Shown here: positions 41,176-49,375 of the stretch, piece after piece
Layout of the letters: every line of letters begins with the position of its first letter
Position numbering within the stretch: position 1 is the first letter of the stretch
Origin: an uncultured Clostridia bacterium
GTDB taxonomy: Bacteria; Bacillota; Clostridia; Saccharofermentanales; Saccharofermentanaceae
DNA: 64,000 nucleotides
NCBI GenBank assembly: GCA_946403085.1
Contig: CAMIYM010000005.1
Coordinates: 62,001-126,000, forward strand
Direction of reading: 5' to 3'
Program-made: the position numbers and the translations under genes
The notes under the pieces: model-generated
Databases searched by the model: none
The model's input: only the letters and a program-made list of their open reading frames with translations
What the model was told of the DNA's origin: nothing

Positions 41176-43407
41176 TTACACTTCAATATGCCCGTAGCAT
41201 ACTTTTTTGACCATCTTTCTACCGCTAGAATCCTTGCGGTAATAGTGATAGTCATCACCGTCAATCACAATATCATTGAACACTTTGTGTTCATTAAGAA
41301 TCTCAGGATTAATCAGATTATCTTTAGTGCATACCCTTATAAATGACCTTTCTAGTTCGCCGCTTACTTCAGCCCAACCAATCTGATCGTCAACAAGGTG
41401 CTTTACATGTGCCATAAATGCAATCGTGGATTTCATTGCTCTTTCCGGTCTGTACTGTCTTGCAATAGCAATAAGTTTCTTACCATGATCTTTTTTGAAG
41501 ATAGAAATGGCATAAACCTTTTCAATATCTATTACAGAAAGATCATCCGCTTCATTTCCTTCATAAGTCAAATACCACTCATACTCTTTGTCTTTATACT
41601 TCTCGAAATTTTCATACATACTTGTCCTTTCAGCTTTGTCACAAGCCTCATCGAGAATTTCGAAGATTTTTTCGCGGTTCGTGCAGAACCTCGTACCGGG
41701 ATTGATTGCAGCAGAGAGTCTGTCTCTTATAGTTCTATCCGATACTTCACAATGAGAAATAACGTTCAAGACTGAAGCTTCGCGCTCGTTTGACCAGTCA
41801 AACTCTCTTTCGCCAGGAAGAGCAGATGCAAAGATCGGCAATATAGTATTTCTATCTTCTACCCTGTATTTTAATGACTCACCATACGTTCTCTTTAATC
41901 GCGACTTGTTGATAAGCCTCTCAACAGGCTTATTGACTGTTAAGTATTTCAGATTCGGAAGAGAGTAAATTGCGTCTATATTCTCAAGTGAATACTCACT
42001 TAAGGAAAGTCTTACCAGCTTATCGAGACCCCTCAGAAATTCTAAACTGGTGATTCCTGTCATTGAAAGATTCAGTACCCTTACATTCTCAAGTTCAGAT
42101 ATAACACTTGGATCAGTGATTTCATTATGAATAATAACAAGTTCTCTGAGATCCGGATAAGCTGTCAGAAAGGAGAAGTCCTTAATGCTGTTGTGTCGAA
42201 AATACATAGCGAAGATTTCAGAAAGGTTTTTATAAGATTCACGCCCGTTCAGATCAATATTAGCAAGGGTAAGCCTGTGATACTTCTTAGCATTCTCTAT
42301 CATTTCGTAGTATCGGATATCCTGATTGTCATCTCTGTAATAACCAATAATGCTGTTAGCCTTTTCCGTAATATCATTTCTTAAATACTCAGGATCTATA
42401 ATCACTGCGTATTCACCATATCTCATTGCCCAGTCAATGATGTCCTTTTCGCTGCTCCTTACACGGATAGTTAGGCGGTTAGCACCTTCATCTGCAGAAA
42501 AGATCTTGATCTTTGTACCGAACGAATCAATTACGTCATCCAATATCGCACGGTCGATCTCAATCGTGACATCAACAGTCTCGCCACTGTTCATATACAT
42601 GTGTTCGGAAATATATTCATTCGGATGAAACGCAGCATACTTCCTTGCCGCATAGTGCGTGAACTGCTCGTCAAGAATCTGTACATTCCTGATCTTATCG
42701 ATACGGTAACTCCTGATAGCCTCCGAGCTACGCTTGGAACAAAGCAGGAAGTAGTACCCTTCCGAAATAACTACCTTAAAAGGGCATACTTCGAGATGCT
42801 CAACAACATACGGCTTCTTATCTGTACCGTACTTACAAATGTCGAAAGAGATCATCTTGCTCGTACGTGCTGCTTCGTCAATATCGCCGAGATTCTTGAA
42901 GAATTCCTTATTTACCGGCACATTCTTTTCATTGATCGTAGTATGCAGCTCGAAAACACCGCTGTAGCTGTTATGGCTCAACTTGGCAAGTTTGGCAGTA
43001 ATCTCCTCTGCCTGACTCTTATCGATATGCTTCGAGAACTGAACCGCATTCATCAGGAACATCAGTTCATCATCAGTGAAATCATCATCATACGCAAACT
43101 CAAACCAGTAATCCTTATAGATTTTGGAAGAGCTTCTATCTACGACAATGTAATGCAAACGGATATTATCATCGATCCATTCACCACTATCATCGGTACC
43201 GTACATATTTCTGAGGTTCTCCAATGCACGGCCGACAGTACGCCTGTCGCAATCGCTGTCAGGATCCTTCTTAAGAACACTAATGATGTCTACCTGATTG
43301 ATCGGCTTTTCTTCAGTCGCATTCTCCTTGATGATATTGAAAACAAGGTCCTTGATGATGTTATGCTGGATCGTATGTCTCTTTGTCTTAGCATTCTTCT
43401 TAGTCAT
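41176..43407 (-). CDS. WYL-domain regulator with leucine-rich repeats
   Basis: 743 residues. The N-terminus (about 10-105) has a winged-helix layout with an expected recognition segment CDRRTVGRALENLRNMYG. Residues about 160-260 form a WYL domain (FDICKYGTDKK, CPFKVVISEGYYFLLCSK) followed by a WCX-like segment to about 350. Then about 380-500 hold leucine-rich repeats (FLTAYPDLRELVIIHNEITD, ENVRVLNLSMTGITSLEFL), an unusual addition. The last 220 residues are unrecognised. AGGAGGG precedes the ATG, and its promoter carries regulon site 6, so it is the best candidate for the regulon's controller. Proof is lacking. Confidence 0.75.
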   Translation of the reverse strand: MTKKNAKTKRHTIQHNIIKDLVFNIIKENATEEKPINQVDIISVLKKDPDSDCDRRTVGRALENLRNMYGTDDSGEWIDDNIRLHYIVVDRSSSKIYKDYWFEFAYDDDFTDDELMFLMNAVQFSKHIDKSQAEEITAKLAKLSHNSYSGVFELHTTINEKNVPVNKEFFKNLGDIDEAARTSKMISFDICKYGTDKKPYVVEHLEVCPFKVVISEGYYFLLCSKRSSEAIRSYRIDKIRNVQILDEQFTHYAARKYAAFHPNEYISEHMYMNSGETVDVTIEIDRAILDDVIDSFGTKIKIFSADEGANRLTIRVRSSEKDIIDWAMRYGEYAVIIDPEYLRNDITEKANSIIGYYRDDNQDIRYYEMIENAKKYHRLTLANIDLNGRESYKNLSEIFAMYFRHNSIKDFSFLTAYPDLRELVIIHNEITDPSVISELENVRVLNLSMTGITSLEFLRGLDKLVRLSLSEYSLENIDAIYSLPNLKYLTVNKPVERLINKSRLKRTYGESLKYRVEDRNTILPIFASALPGEREFDWSNEREASVLNVISHCEVSDRTIRDRLSAAINPGTRFCTNREKIFEILDEACDKAERTSMYENFEKYKDKEYEWYLTYEGNEADDLSVIDIEKVYAISIFKKDHGKKLIAIARQYRPERAMKSTIAFMAHVKHLVDDQIGWAEVSGELERSFIRVCTKDNLINPEILNEHKVFNDIVIDGDDYHYYRKDSSGRKMVKKVCYGHIEV

Positions 43408-43480
43408 GGCTCTACCCTCCTGTTCCGTTTACTATATTAACGATTGCTCTTTGAATTTAATCTTAGCACCTTATGCCCAC

Positions 43481-43515
43481 ATATTAAATGGGTAGATGTC
43501 GTAATTTTAGGACAT
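43481..43515 (-). promoter_or_regulatory. Regulon site 6 and promoter
   Basis: The dyad ATGTCGTAATTTTAGGACAT (43496-43515; symmetry extends to AGATGTC/GACATCT) is followed on the minus strand, after 9 bp, by TAATAT (43486-43481). It reads toward the WYL-LRR gene, 74 bp away. Confidence 0.65.
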
Positions 43516-43584
43516 CTTTTCAGAGCATTAGGCTGTCATATGTGCGTTTCATTCTTTGGAAACACCACCACTATAAAATGCATG

Positions 43585-43619
43585 ATGGGTCAAAAAATGC
43601 ACATCCTCCAAGCTAATAT
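43585..43619 (+). promoter_or_regulatory. Regulon site 7 and promoter
   Basis: The dyad ATGGGTCAAAAAATGCACAT (43585-43604) is followed after 9 bp by TAATAT (43614-43619); TATACT (43619-43624) overlaps it. It reads toward the basic-protein gene at 43640. Confidence 0.65.
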
Positions 43620-43639
43620 ATACTCAGGAGGAAACGGTC

Positions 43640-44092
43640 ATGTCTAAAGTAAAAAGCTACATGGACAGCAACAAGGAAAAGGCCCGTCACAGAAACAGGA
43701 TCGACGAAACGCGCCGCACCAAAGCCAACCGCGTCAGAAAGTGCAGGCGCGAAGCTTACAACTGGACAAAGGGCGGATACTACCATGAGACCGAACAGGA
43801 ATCCTATAGATACGAATACTTCGATATCCCCGAAACAACAATGAAATACCGCACTTGCACAGGCGAGCTCGTAGTAAGGACCATCCCTGCGCACAAGGGC
43901 AGAAAACTTGTTGAGACCAGGATCAAGCCGGTCTCAATCCTCCGAAAAGGCCTTCCCAGAAGAGCCAACTTCTTTAAGAAAACCGCCTCCAGGACCTTAA
44001 GACGAAAAGGCAGGGTCGTTAACGAGGAATCCTACCTTCTTAACGGCAACACATACAGAAAAGGATATGAGGTGCAGTGGGGGATATGGTGA
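43640..44092 (+). CDS. Small basic protein, paralogue of the 28174 gene
   Basis: 150 residues, highly basic, with AGGAGGAAAC upstream. The opening MSKVKSYMDSNKEKARHRNR and the closing basic/aromatic region (FFKKTASRTLRRKGR, GYEVQWGIW) parallel the 127-aa protein beside prfH. Arg/Lys-rich stretches suggest nucleic-acid binding. Driven by regulon site 7; nothing else is in its unit. Confidence 0.6.
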   Translation: MSKVKSYMDSNKEKARHRNRIDETRRTKANRVRKCRREAYNWTKGGYYHETEQESYRYEYFDIPETTMKYRTCTGELVVRTIPAHKGRKLVETRIKPVSILRKGLPRRANFFKKTASRTLRRKGRVVNEESYLLNGNTYRKGYEVQWGIW

Positions 44093-44129
44093 CTTAGGGT
44101 ATAATTCAATTAAACTGTAACAGAGATAT

Positions 44130-44414
44130 TTAATCACCAATGTGAAATAAGCAATCATTATTCCAATATTCACCGCTATAAATCTTATTTCCAACTATGT
44201 GGCAAACACATCTATTTTCCCAAAATTCGCCTTCGTAGACCTTGTTATCTACAATGTGATAAAGGCAATTGTTCTCCCATCGTTCTCCCTCGTAAATCTT
44301 GTTATCAACTATGTGATAAAGACAATTATTCTCCCATCGTTCCCCCTCGTATATTTTGTTATCAACTGTGTGATAAACACAATCGTAACCATATTCACCC
44401 CTATAGATTTTCAT
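44130..44414 (-). CDS. Short protein made of five 19-residue repeats
   Basis: 94 residues built from units like VDNKIYEGERWENNCLYHI. Two central units are identical, the outer ones diverge (KVYEGEFWENRCVCHI; KIYSGEYWNNDCLFHI), and the first is partial. The DNA shows matching 57-bp repeats, so the gene has recently grown by tandem duplication. Each unit should give a beta hairpin, stacking like MORN or beta-flower repeats. AAAGGAG precedes the ATG. Function unknown. Confidence 0.6.
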   Translation of the reverse strand: MKIYRGEYGYDCVYHTVDNKIYEGERWENNCLYHIVDNKIYEGERWENNCLYHIVDNKVYEGEFWENRCVCHIVGNKIYSGEYWNNDCLFHIGD

Positions 44415-44623
44415 GGCATTAACTCCTTTAATTGATTGCTATAAAACAATTATCTTACAACGCTTATTTGTTATTCAATAAACAGATTTAAAATAGTTGG
44501 AAATGTTTTATTGCATTGATATCTAGTTGTCATTCATATGAAAAAGCCTTCCGGTTTAATTGCAGTTTCTTTTTCAAAAATCTTTAAGGTTATTAGTAAT
44601 GCAGTGATTTGTGTTTATGAAAC

Positions 44624-44647
44624 CAGCCTGGGATTAATCCCAGGCTG
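44624..44647 (-). terminator. Perfect 24-bp palindrome, probable terminator of the 52-aa gene
   Basis: CAGCCTGGGATT and its complement form an uninterrupted 12-bp palindrome, 38 bp after the stop at 44686. The minus transcript continues GTTTCAT, a weak U-tract. Confidence 0.5.
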
Positions 44648-44685
44648 TTCATGTTATACAACTTTGATTAGCTTGAAAAACAGCT

Positions 44686-44844
44686 TCACACTTCACGCAC
44701 ATCTATAAGTTCACCAAACCTATTAGGATAGGTTCTTTTTACTATTTGAACAGCTTGTTCTGCATTTTCTGCTCTAACCTGCTGAGATGTAGTATAACCG
44801 ACACCATTTTTATCTTTCCACACAACAAGATAATGTCTTTCCAT
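44686..44844 (-). CDS. 52-residue hypothetical protein
   Basis: ATG 44844 has GGAGGTG upstream; the longer frame beyond it has no start signal. The product begins MERHYLVVWKDKNGVGYTTS and ends NRFGELIDVREV, a small beta-alpha-beta layout with AENAEQAVQIVKRTYP as the helix. It resembles short conserved proteins of Clostridia with no known role. A palindrome follows as a terminator. Confidence 0.6.
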   Translation of the reverse strand: MERHYLVVWKDKNGVGYTTSQQVRAENAEQAVQIVKRTYPNRFGELIDVREV

Positions 44845-44892
44845 ATAAATCACCTCCGAAAAGATTGTAACTATATAGTAAGCAAAAAACAT

Positions 44893-45282
44893 TGCTATTC
44901 TATTGAACTTAGATTAACAGATAGTAAATTACTAGATTATCTTTGTCTCCATAAACTACATTGACTCCAATTTGTACTCTACTGCCATGATAGACAGTAA
45001 TAGAAATCTTATGGAGATTAATATGTTATGTGTTGATCATGGATAATACAAGTAGAATAGGTTTGAAATTGCTTTTTTACTGGCGCCGTCTCTACAATGA
45101 AAACATAAAACACATAGCCGAAAGCAGCCCGGCATCACTGCCGGGCTATTCTGCAGAAGAATTATTAAAAGGAGATAATACAAAAGGTGGACAATTATTT
45201 TTGTTTACACTGTTATAGTAGCATCTTGAAATAAGCTTTGCGTTCCATTAATCGGACCGATCCGAATTGCTCTAGTCAAGTA
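44893..45282. other. Intergenic region with GC-rich hairpin
   Basis: No gene is supported in this 390-bp stretch; the 62-codon frame at 45030 has no ribosome site and runs through a hairpin. AGCCCGGCA (45126-45134) and TGCCGGGCT (45139-45147) form a perfect 9-bp stem with a TCAC loop, almost the same as the hairpin at 49877-49894. Confidence 0.4.
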
Positions 45283-45777
45283 TTAGTCCCAATTAATAAG
45301 CCCCATCTTGCCAGGTTCTGGCTCACCACCGCACTTGGGACAAGGAAGGCTCATTAACTCCTCCTCACTTGCTTCGTGCATCTTGCAGCCGCACTTTTTA
45401 CACTTGTTTTCATACTCTTTTAGCAGAGAGTATTCAGGTTTTTTACCCATCATGGCAGGAATGGAATCTTCTCCATAGAATATCGGAAGACCACCCTTAA
45501 CATCCTTTAGAGCATATTCATTAGCCGGCACATACAAAGATAATCCCTTTTCTTTCTTCCAAGCCTTACACTCAGGACAGCAGTAAACATGGTCTTCAAC
45601 ATCTATTGCGACGTTGTCCGTGTTCTCGAACAGGTTCTTCCACTCTTTGCCAAGTTTGCCGTTCTTTACCTTGGTGACGGTCTCTTCATAAACCTGAGGG
45701 TACAGCATCCCGATTCCCATGAAGACTTCGTATTTCTTTTTGCATTTGCTGCATTTGTAACTGTAGCCTAAGCCCAT
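45283..45777 (-). CDS. Zinc-ribbon protein
   Basis: 164 residues with AAGGAGT upstream of the ATG. Three CxxC pairs: YKCSKCKKKYEV (about 8), YCCPECKAW (about 66), and KCKKCGCKM with PCPKCGGEP (about 126 and 145), so at least two zinc sites. No catalytic motif. It is the last gene of a run that begins with the SseB/DUF2314-like gene at 47609, and may be a small adaptor. Confidence 0.6.
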   Translation of the reverse strand: MGLGYSYKCSKCKKKYEVFMGIGMLYPQVYEETVTKVKNGKLGKEWKNLFENTDNVAIDVEDHVYCCPECKAWKKEKGLSLYVPANEYALKDVKGGLPIFYGEDSIPAMMGKKPEYSLLKEYENKCKKCGCKMHEASEEELMSLPCPKCGGEPEPGKMGLINWD

Positions 45778-45792
45778 AGAATTACTCCTTTC

Positions 45793-46488
45793 TCATACTA
45801 TCACTACCGAATTTAAGATCTCGTACAAAACCAGGAATTCATCTGCCGAGATACTTTTTCTTGATTTAGATGCGATAGCAGCACATGTGATATTACCGAT
45901 ATGCCCGTATTCTTTGCGACCGATATCTATCGTTATCAGGAATCTGGAATTGATAGTGCTTTCCCTGCCGCTTTCTTCTTTGCCTTCACTAACAAATCCG
46001 TTCTTCTCAAGAAGGTCGATAAAATCCTTTCTTGCTCTTTTGCTACTTATCGGGACGAAGTATTTTCCATAGGGTTTCTTAACTCTTCGGTGCCACATTA
46101 GCTGGTTGAAGTCCGGGTGATCTTCAGGCTTTATCGTTCCATAGCACTGTGGCTTCTCGACCAATGGGAAGGACATATTGCCTATCTTCCTGATTGTCAG
46201 CTCGCCTCTGAAGTACTCATTACCATCTTCGTCATAGCAGGTTCCGTACACTGGATAATTGGGACCATATCCTTTGTTGGACTTATAAGTTCCCTCAAAT
46301 CTTAGTTTGCCGTTCTTATAGTATTCCCTGCCATATAAGAGGCCATCCTCGTCGAAAATGCCTTCCTGGCACTTCTTCCCATTTGAATAGTACGAAGTGC
46401 CTGCACCATAAGGTTTTCCATCCTTGACAAAGCCTTCGTACATAAGCTTTCCATTCTTTGAAATAATCTTCTTCCATTCTTCAGTCAT
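45793..46488 (-). CDS. MORN-repeat variant (YwqK-like) protein
   Basis: 231 residues. Residues about 10-100 contain repeats of the form Y-x-N-G-K-L-R-F-E-G-T-Y (NGKLMYEGFVKDGKPYG, SNGKKCQEGIFDEDGLLYG, NGKLRFEGTYKS), the YwqK-type toxin-immunity/MORN pattern. The remainder is unrecognised. The start overlaps the previous stop as TAATG, so translation is coupled to the SseB-like gene. Confidence 0.65.
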   Translation of the reverse strand: MTEEWKKIISKNGKLMYEGFVKDGKPYGAGTSYYSNGKKCQEGIFDEDGLLYGREYYKNGKLRFEGTYKSNKGYGPNYPVYGTCYDEDGNEYFRGELTIRKIGNMSFPLVEKPQCYGTIKPEDHPDFNQLMWHRRVKKPYGKYFVPISSKRARKDFIDLLEKNGFVSEGKEESGRESTINSRFLITIDIGRKEYGHIGNITCAAIASKSRKSISADEFLVLYEILNSVVIV

Positions 46489-47609
46489 TACACTAACCTC
46501 GACTCCATCTCCTCAACAACATGGAACAGATTCACAGGGAGAATGAACGATTCAGAATATGCGTTGACAACAATGCCCTTCACTTTCTTCTCGTTATTCC
46601 TCGCAAGCGGAAGGACGTCTAAGAAGTGTCTTGCCACCTTTGAGAAACCGTTACCGTACTCACCCATCTCATCCTCGCTAGAGAAGACCGGAAAGTAGTT
46701 TCCATCGCTGTTATAAAGAATGTCAGGAACAAATCTTATGCAGTCGTTAGTTGTGAATGTCTGATCGACCATCTTATCAAGATCGCCGTCACAATCCTTG
46801 ACCATATTCTCCAGCATCTCATTATCCTTATCGCTCAGTATCGCATTGCAGGGGACCCATACCCAACTGTCTCTTAACAGCTCAAGCACTGCAAAGAGGT
46901 TGGTCTCGGTACGGTTCTTATTAAATTTGGCAATCGCATCCTTCAGCATCGTCCCGCCTTCCAAGTCCTTTTCTGTCAGGAACTTCTCAGGAATCATGTC
47001 AGAGATGCATACGATTCCTTCATCGTCAGTCTCCTGAACAAAGAATGCAATCTCATCTCCCACATGCCAACCGAAATCCTGGTAAGGCTCATTAAGGAGT
47101 GTACCTATAATGTTGCGTTCATCTCTGTCAGTAATCCTTACCCAGCACTTCTCAAGTTCGCGGTCGAAACTAACGAGATATACACTGACATCGTCAATGT
47201 AAAACGGGTCACGGCTGTTATCGAGGAACTCCCACTCACGTGTATTCTCGATTACATCAGATGCCGCATATACTTCGAGCATCTTTAACTTGTCCTTATA
47301 CTTCGTGGCAAACTTGCCATCCTTATCGTCGACCACATAGAACTCTGTATCACCAAGCGCTTCTACCCTGAGCTTTAATGAGACCTCGGGATCAGACATA
47401 GCACTCTCGAATCCATGGTCGTCAATCTTGGCTGCTGCCAAGATCTCGAGTGTAAGTCCAGCTTCCCTGTCGTAGTAACCGTAGGTCATAAGACCATTTG
47501 CTTCATCGATGTGAGGCAAGTCCTCTGCGAGCTTTCTCAACTTCTCATTTAATTCAACCACGCAAAAATGGTGATATATAACTCTGAATCCGGTATCCTT
47601 ATACTTCAT
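46488..47609 (-). CDS. DUF2314-like and SseB-like protein
   Basis: 373 residues from ATG 47609 (AAGGAGGG upstream). The middle (KCWVRITDRDERNIIGTLLN, GWHVGDEIAFFVQE; about 165-215) has the DUF2314 pattern; the last 150 (NLFAVLELLRDSWVWVPCNA, YFPVFSSEDEMGEYG, VKGIVVNAYSESFILPVNLF) fit the SseB N-terminal domain. Both are common in immunity or secretion-accessory genes. A second SseB-like protein is encoded at 48848. Confidence 0.7.
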   Translation of the reverse strand: MKYKDTGFRVIYHHFCVVELNEKLRKLAEDLPHIDEANGLMTYGYYDREAGLTLEILAAAKIDDHGFESAMSDPEVSLKLRVEALGDTEFYVVDDKDGKFATKYKDKLKMLEVYAASDVIENTREWEFLDNSRDPFYIDDVSVYLVSFDRELEKCWVRITDRDERNIIGTLLNEPYQDFGWHVGDEIAFFVQETDDEGIVCISDMIPEKFLTEKDLEGGTMLKDAIAKFNKNRTETNLFAVLELLRDSWVWVPCNAILSDKDNEMLENMVKDCDGDLDKMVDQTFTTNDCIRFVPDILYNSDGNYFPVFSSEDEMGEYGNGFSKVARHFLDVLPLARNNEKKVKGIVVNAYSESFILPVNLFHVVEEMESRLV

Positions 47610-47643
47610 AATCAACCCTCCTTATTCCATTTGTTGCCGTCTT

Positions 47644-48450
47644 TCAGGCAGACGGCTTAATCTCTTTCTCAAACCTTGTTACAACGTCCATGAGGCTCTT
47701 TGTAAGGTAGTCCGGAACTCTTTTCTTGATTTCCTCCGGAATGCCCCAGAACGCTTCTGCAATGGCTCCTGCAATCGCTGCAAGCGTATCTGTATCGCCT
47801 CCGATGTACATGACGTTTCTTATTGTCTGTTCGTAGCTATTCGCTTCAAGGAAACAAGTAAATGCTTCAGGCATAGTCCTCATACAATCTTCAACGTGGT
47901 AGTAGGAAGGGCTAATCTCATCTAAAGTCCTTGTGAGGTTATAGCCGAATTCCTCTGTGAGGTACTTCTTAATCGCTTCCTGTGAAGCACCATTCCTTGC
48001 CATGAAGATTGCTGCTGCCGTAGACTCTGCGCCCTTAATGCCTTCAGGGTGGTTATGTGTCACTTCTGAAGTCCATCTTGCGACTTCCCTGGTGCGCTCA
48101 ATCGTATCGTAAAGCCAGCCTACAGGTGAGACTCTCATTCCGGAACCATTACCGTAGCTTCCATACGGCTCCGGATCCTCTGTAAGGACCCAGCTAATGA
48201 ATCTGGCGCCATAACCTGCGTCCGGGTATCTCTTGCCCCATTTCTTCATGGACTTGATGAGCTCAGCCTTAACGGTCTTCTCATCTGCGTCCTTGCCCGC
48301 ATCCATAAGCGCTTCTGCCACTGCTATGGTCATTACCGTATCGTCGGTAAACTCACACTCCGGCGTGAAGAACTCAAAATCCCTGCTCTTGTCACCTCTG
48401 TCAAATTCAAATCTGCTTCCAATGATGTCTCCAATGATTGCTCCGTACAT
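47644..48450 (-). CDS. ADP-ribosylglycohydrolase family protein
   Basis: 268 residues, full length for the DraG-like family. Metal-binding motifs are present: ECEFTDDTVMTIAVAEAL (about 35) and YIGGDTDTLAAIAGAIAEA (about 217), plus GNGSGMRVSPVGWLY. It removes ADP-ribose from proteins or small molecules in the cytoplasm. Its place among SseB and MORN proteins suggests countering ADP-ribosylating toxins, by inference. AAGGAGG precedes the ATG. Confidence 0.9.
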   Translation of the reverse strand: MYGAIIGDIIGSRFEFDRGDKSRDFEFFTPECEFTDDTVMTIAVAEALMDAGKDADEKTVKAELIKSMKKWGKRYPDAGYGARFISWVLTEDPEPYGSYGNGSGMRVSPVGWLYDTIERTREVARWTSEVTHNHPEGIKGAESTAAAIFMARNGASQEAIKKYLTEEFGYNLTRTLDEISPSYYHVEDCMRTMPEAFTCFLEANSYEQTIRNVMYIGGDTDTLAAIAGAIAEAFWGIPEEIKKRVPDYLTKSLMDVVTRFEKEIKPSA

Positions 48451-48541
48451 TTCTTAATCCTCCTTAAATCTTGAGTTATCGTTTATGCCTTAATTGTATC
48501 TGCCCGCTTAGTTCGGGTGGTCGCCTGGGAAGCGACATTTA

Positions 48542-48748
48542 TCAACCCGCATCCTCAGCCTGTGTAAAACCATTACGCTCCATGTCCTCACGAATGAGCT
48601 TCTTAATGTAAGTAGCCTTACCAAGGTCTCCAAGAGAGTTCAGCCAGTTAATAATGTCTGCATCGTACTTCTTGGAAAGACGCACATTAACCTGTGTGGT
48701 GTTTGCCTTCTGGTATCTTGTGATGTAACTAATGTTCTCGTTTTCCAT
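48542..48748 (-). CDS. Ribbon-helix-helix small DNA-binding protein
   Basis: 68 residues from ATG 48748, where GGAGGG is 7 bases upstream; a longer frame to 48793 has no signal. TTQVNVRLSKKYDADIINWL...LGKATYIKKLIREDMERNG gives the strand-helix-helix of CopG/Arc-like repressors. It probably regulates the adjacent genes. A GTCGC-N7-GCGAC hairpin lies just downstream near 48520. Confidence 0.75.
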   Translation of the reverse strand: MENENISYITRYQKANTTQVNVRLSKKYDADIINWLNSLGDLGKATYIKKLIREDMERNGFTQAEDAG

Positions 48749-48847
48749 GTGAATTCCCTCCGTAAAAATGTAGTTTTCAGTATTGACGGTCACTAATCGT
48801 GATCGCCTGATCTCCCGAAAGACCGGGACTTAAAAATGTGTGAGGTG

Positions 48848-49375
48848 TCAGGCCGGATCGGCCTTGCTGCTGTCGCCCTCTTCGGCTTCTTTGGCAATCT
48901 CCTCTTTCCAGTGGTCTTCCTGGTCAAGCATTATCGCCAGGTACTCCTGCGGAAGAGTAAAGCCGTCAGTTCTGGGGTTAATAAGTACACCATTTAGGTT
49001 GCTGTCGCTGTGTGCCATCCTGATGATGTCTCTTATCGGTACTTCCTTGACTGCATTGGTATTAACGATGTCACCTATCTCACTTCTGTCAGTGAACAAA
49101 GGAATCCAGTACTTGCCATTATCTCCCTTGACCCTGATGTAGAGGTCGGACTCATCCAAGTCTTCAAAGTCATCCGACTCAGTGCTGCTCGACAAGTCCC
49201 AAGCAATACGTGTAATGTTCATGAGGGGCATGGGTGCCTTTCCGCCTTCTGCCATACGGAGCATGAGGTGTCCGAAAACCAGCAAATACTTGTCTTCACC
49301 CGGTTCCTCATCAAACTCACCAATAATGGTCTTAATGTATGCTTCGTTGAGAACTTCCTCTATTGTCTTATCCAT
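48848..49375 (-). CDS. SseB-like protein
   Basis: 175 residues, AGGAGG upstream. YWIPLFTDRSEIGDIVNTNA, then VPIRDIIRMAHSDSNLNGVLINPRTDGFTLPQEYL, is the SseB fold signature, matching the C-terminal part of the 46488 protein. An N-terminal helix and an acidic tail (EEGDSSKADPA) flank it. It may be an immunity or scaffolding protein; no effector is obvious nearby. Confidence 0.7.
   Translation of the reverse strand: MDKTIEEVLNEAYIKTIIGEFDEEPGEDKYLLVFGHLMLRMAEGGKAPMPLMNITRIAWDLSSSTESDDFEDLDESDLYIRVKGDNGKYWIPLFTDRSEIGDIVNTNAVKEVPIRDIIRMAHSDSNLNGVLINPRTDGFTLPQEYLAIMLDQEDHWKEEIAKEAEEGDSSKADPA

Noticed and set aside
42601..43440. 279-codon plus frame opposite the WYL-LRR gene
   Set aside because: Antisense shadow of a convincing gene, with no start signal and no plausible domain.
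45030..45218. 62-codon plus frame in the 44.9-45.3 kb gap
   Set aside because: No ribosome binding site, and it runs through a perfect hairpin.
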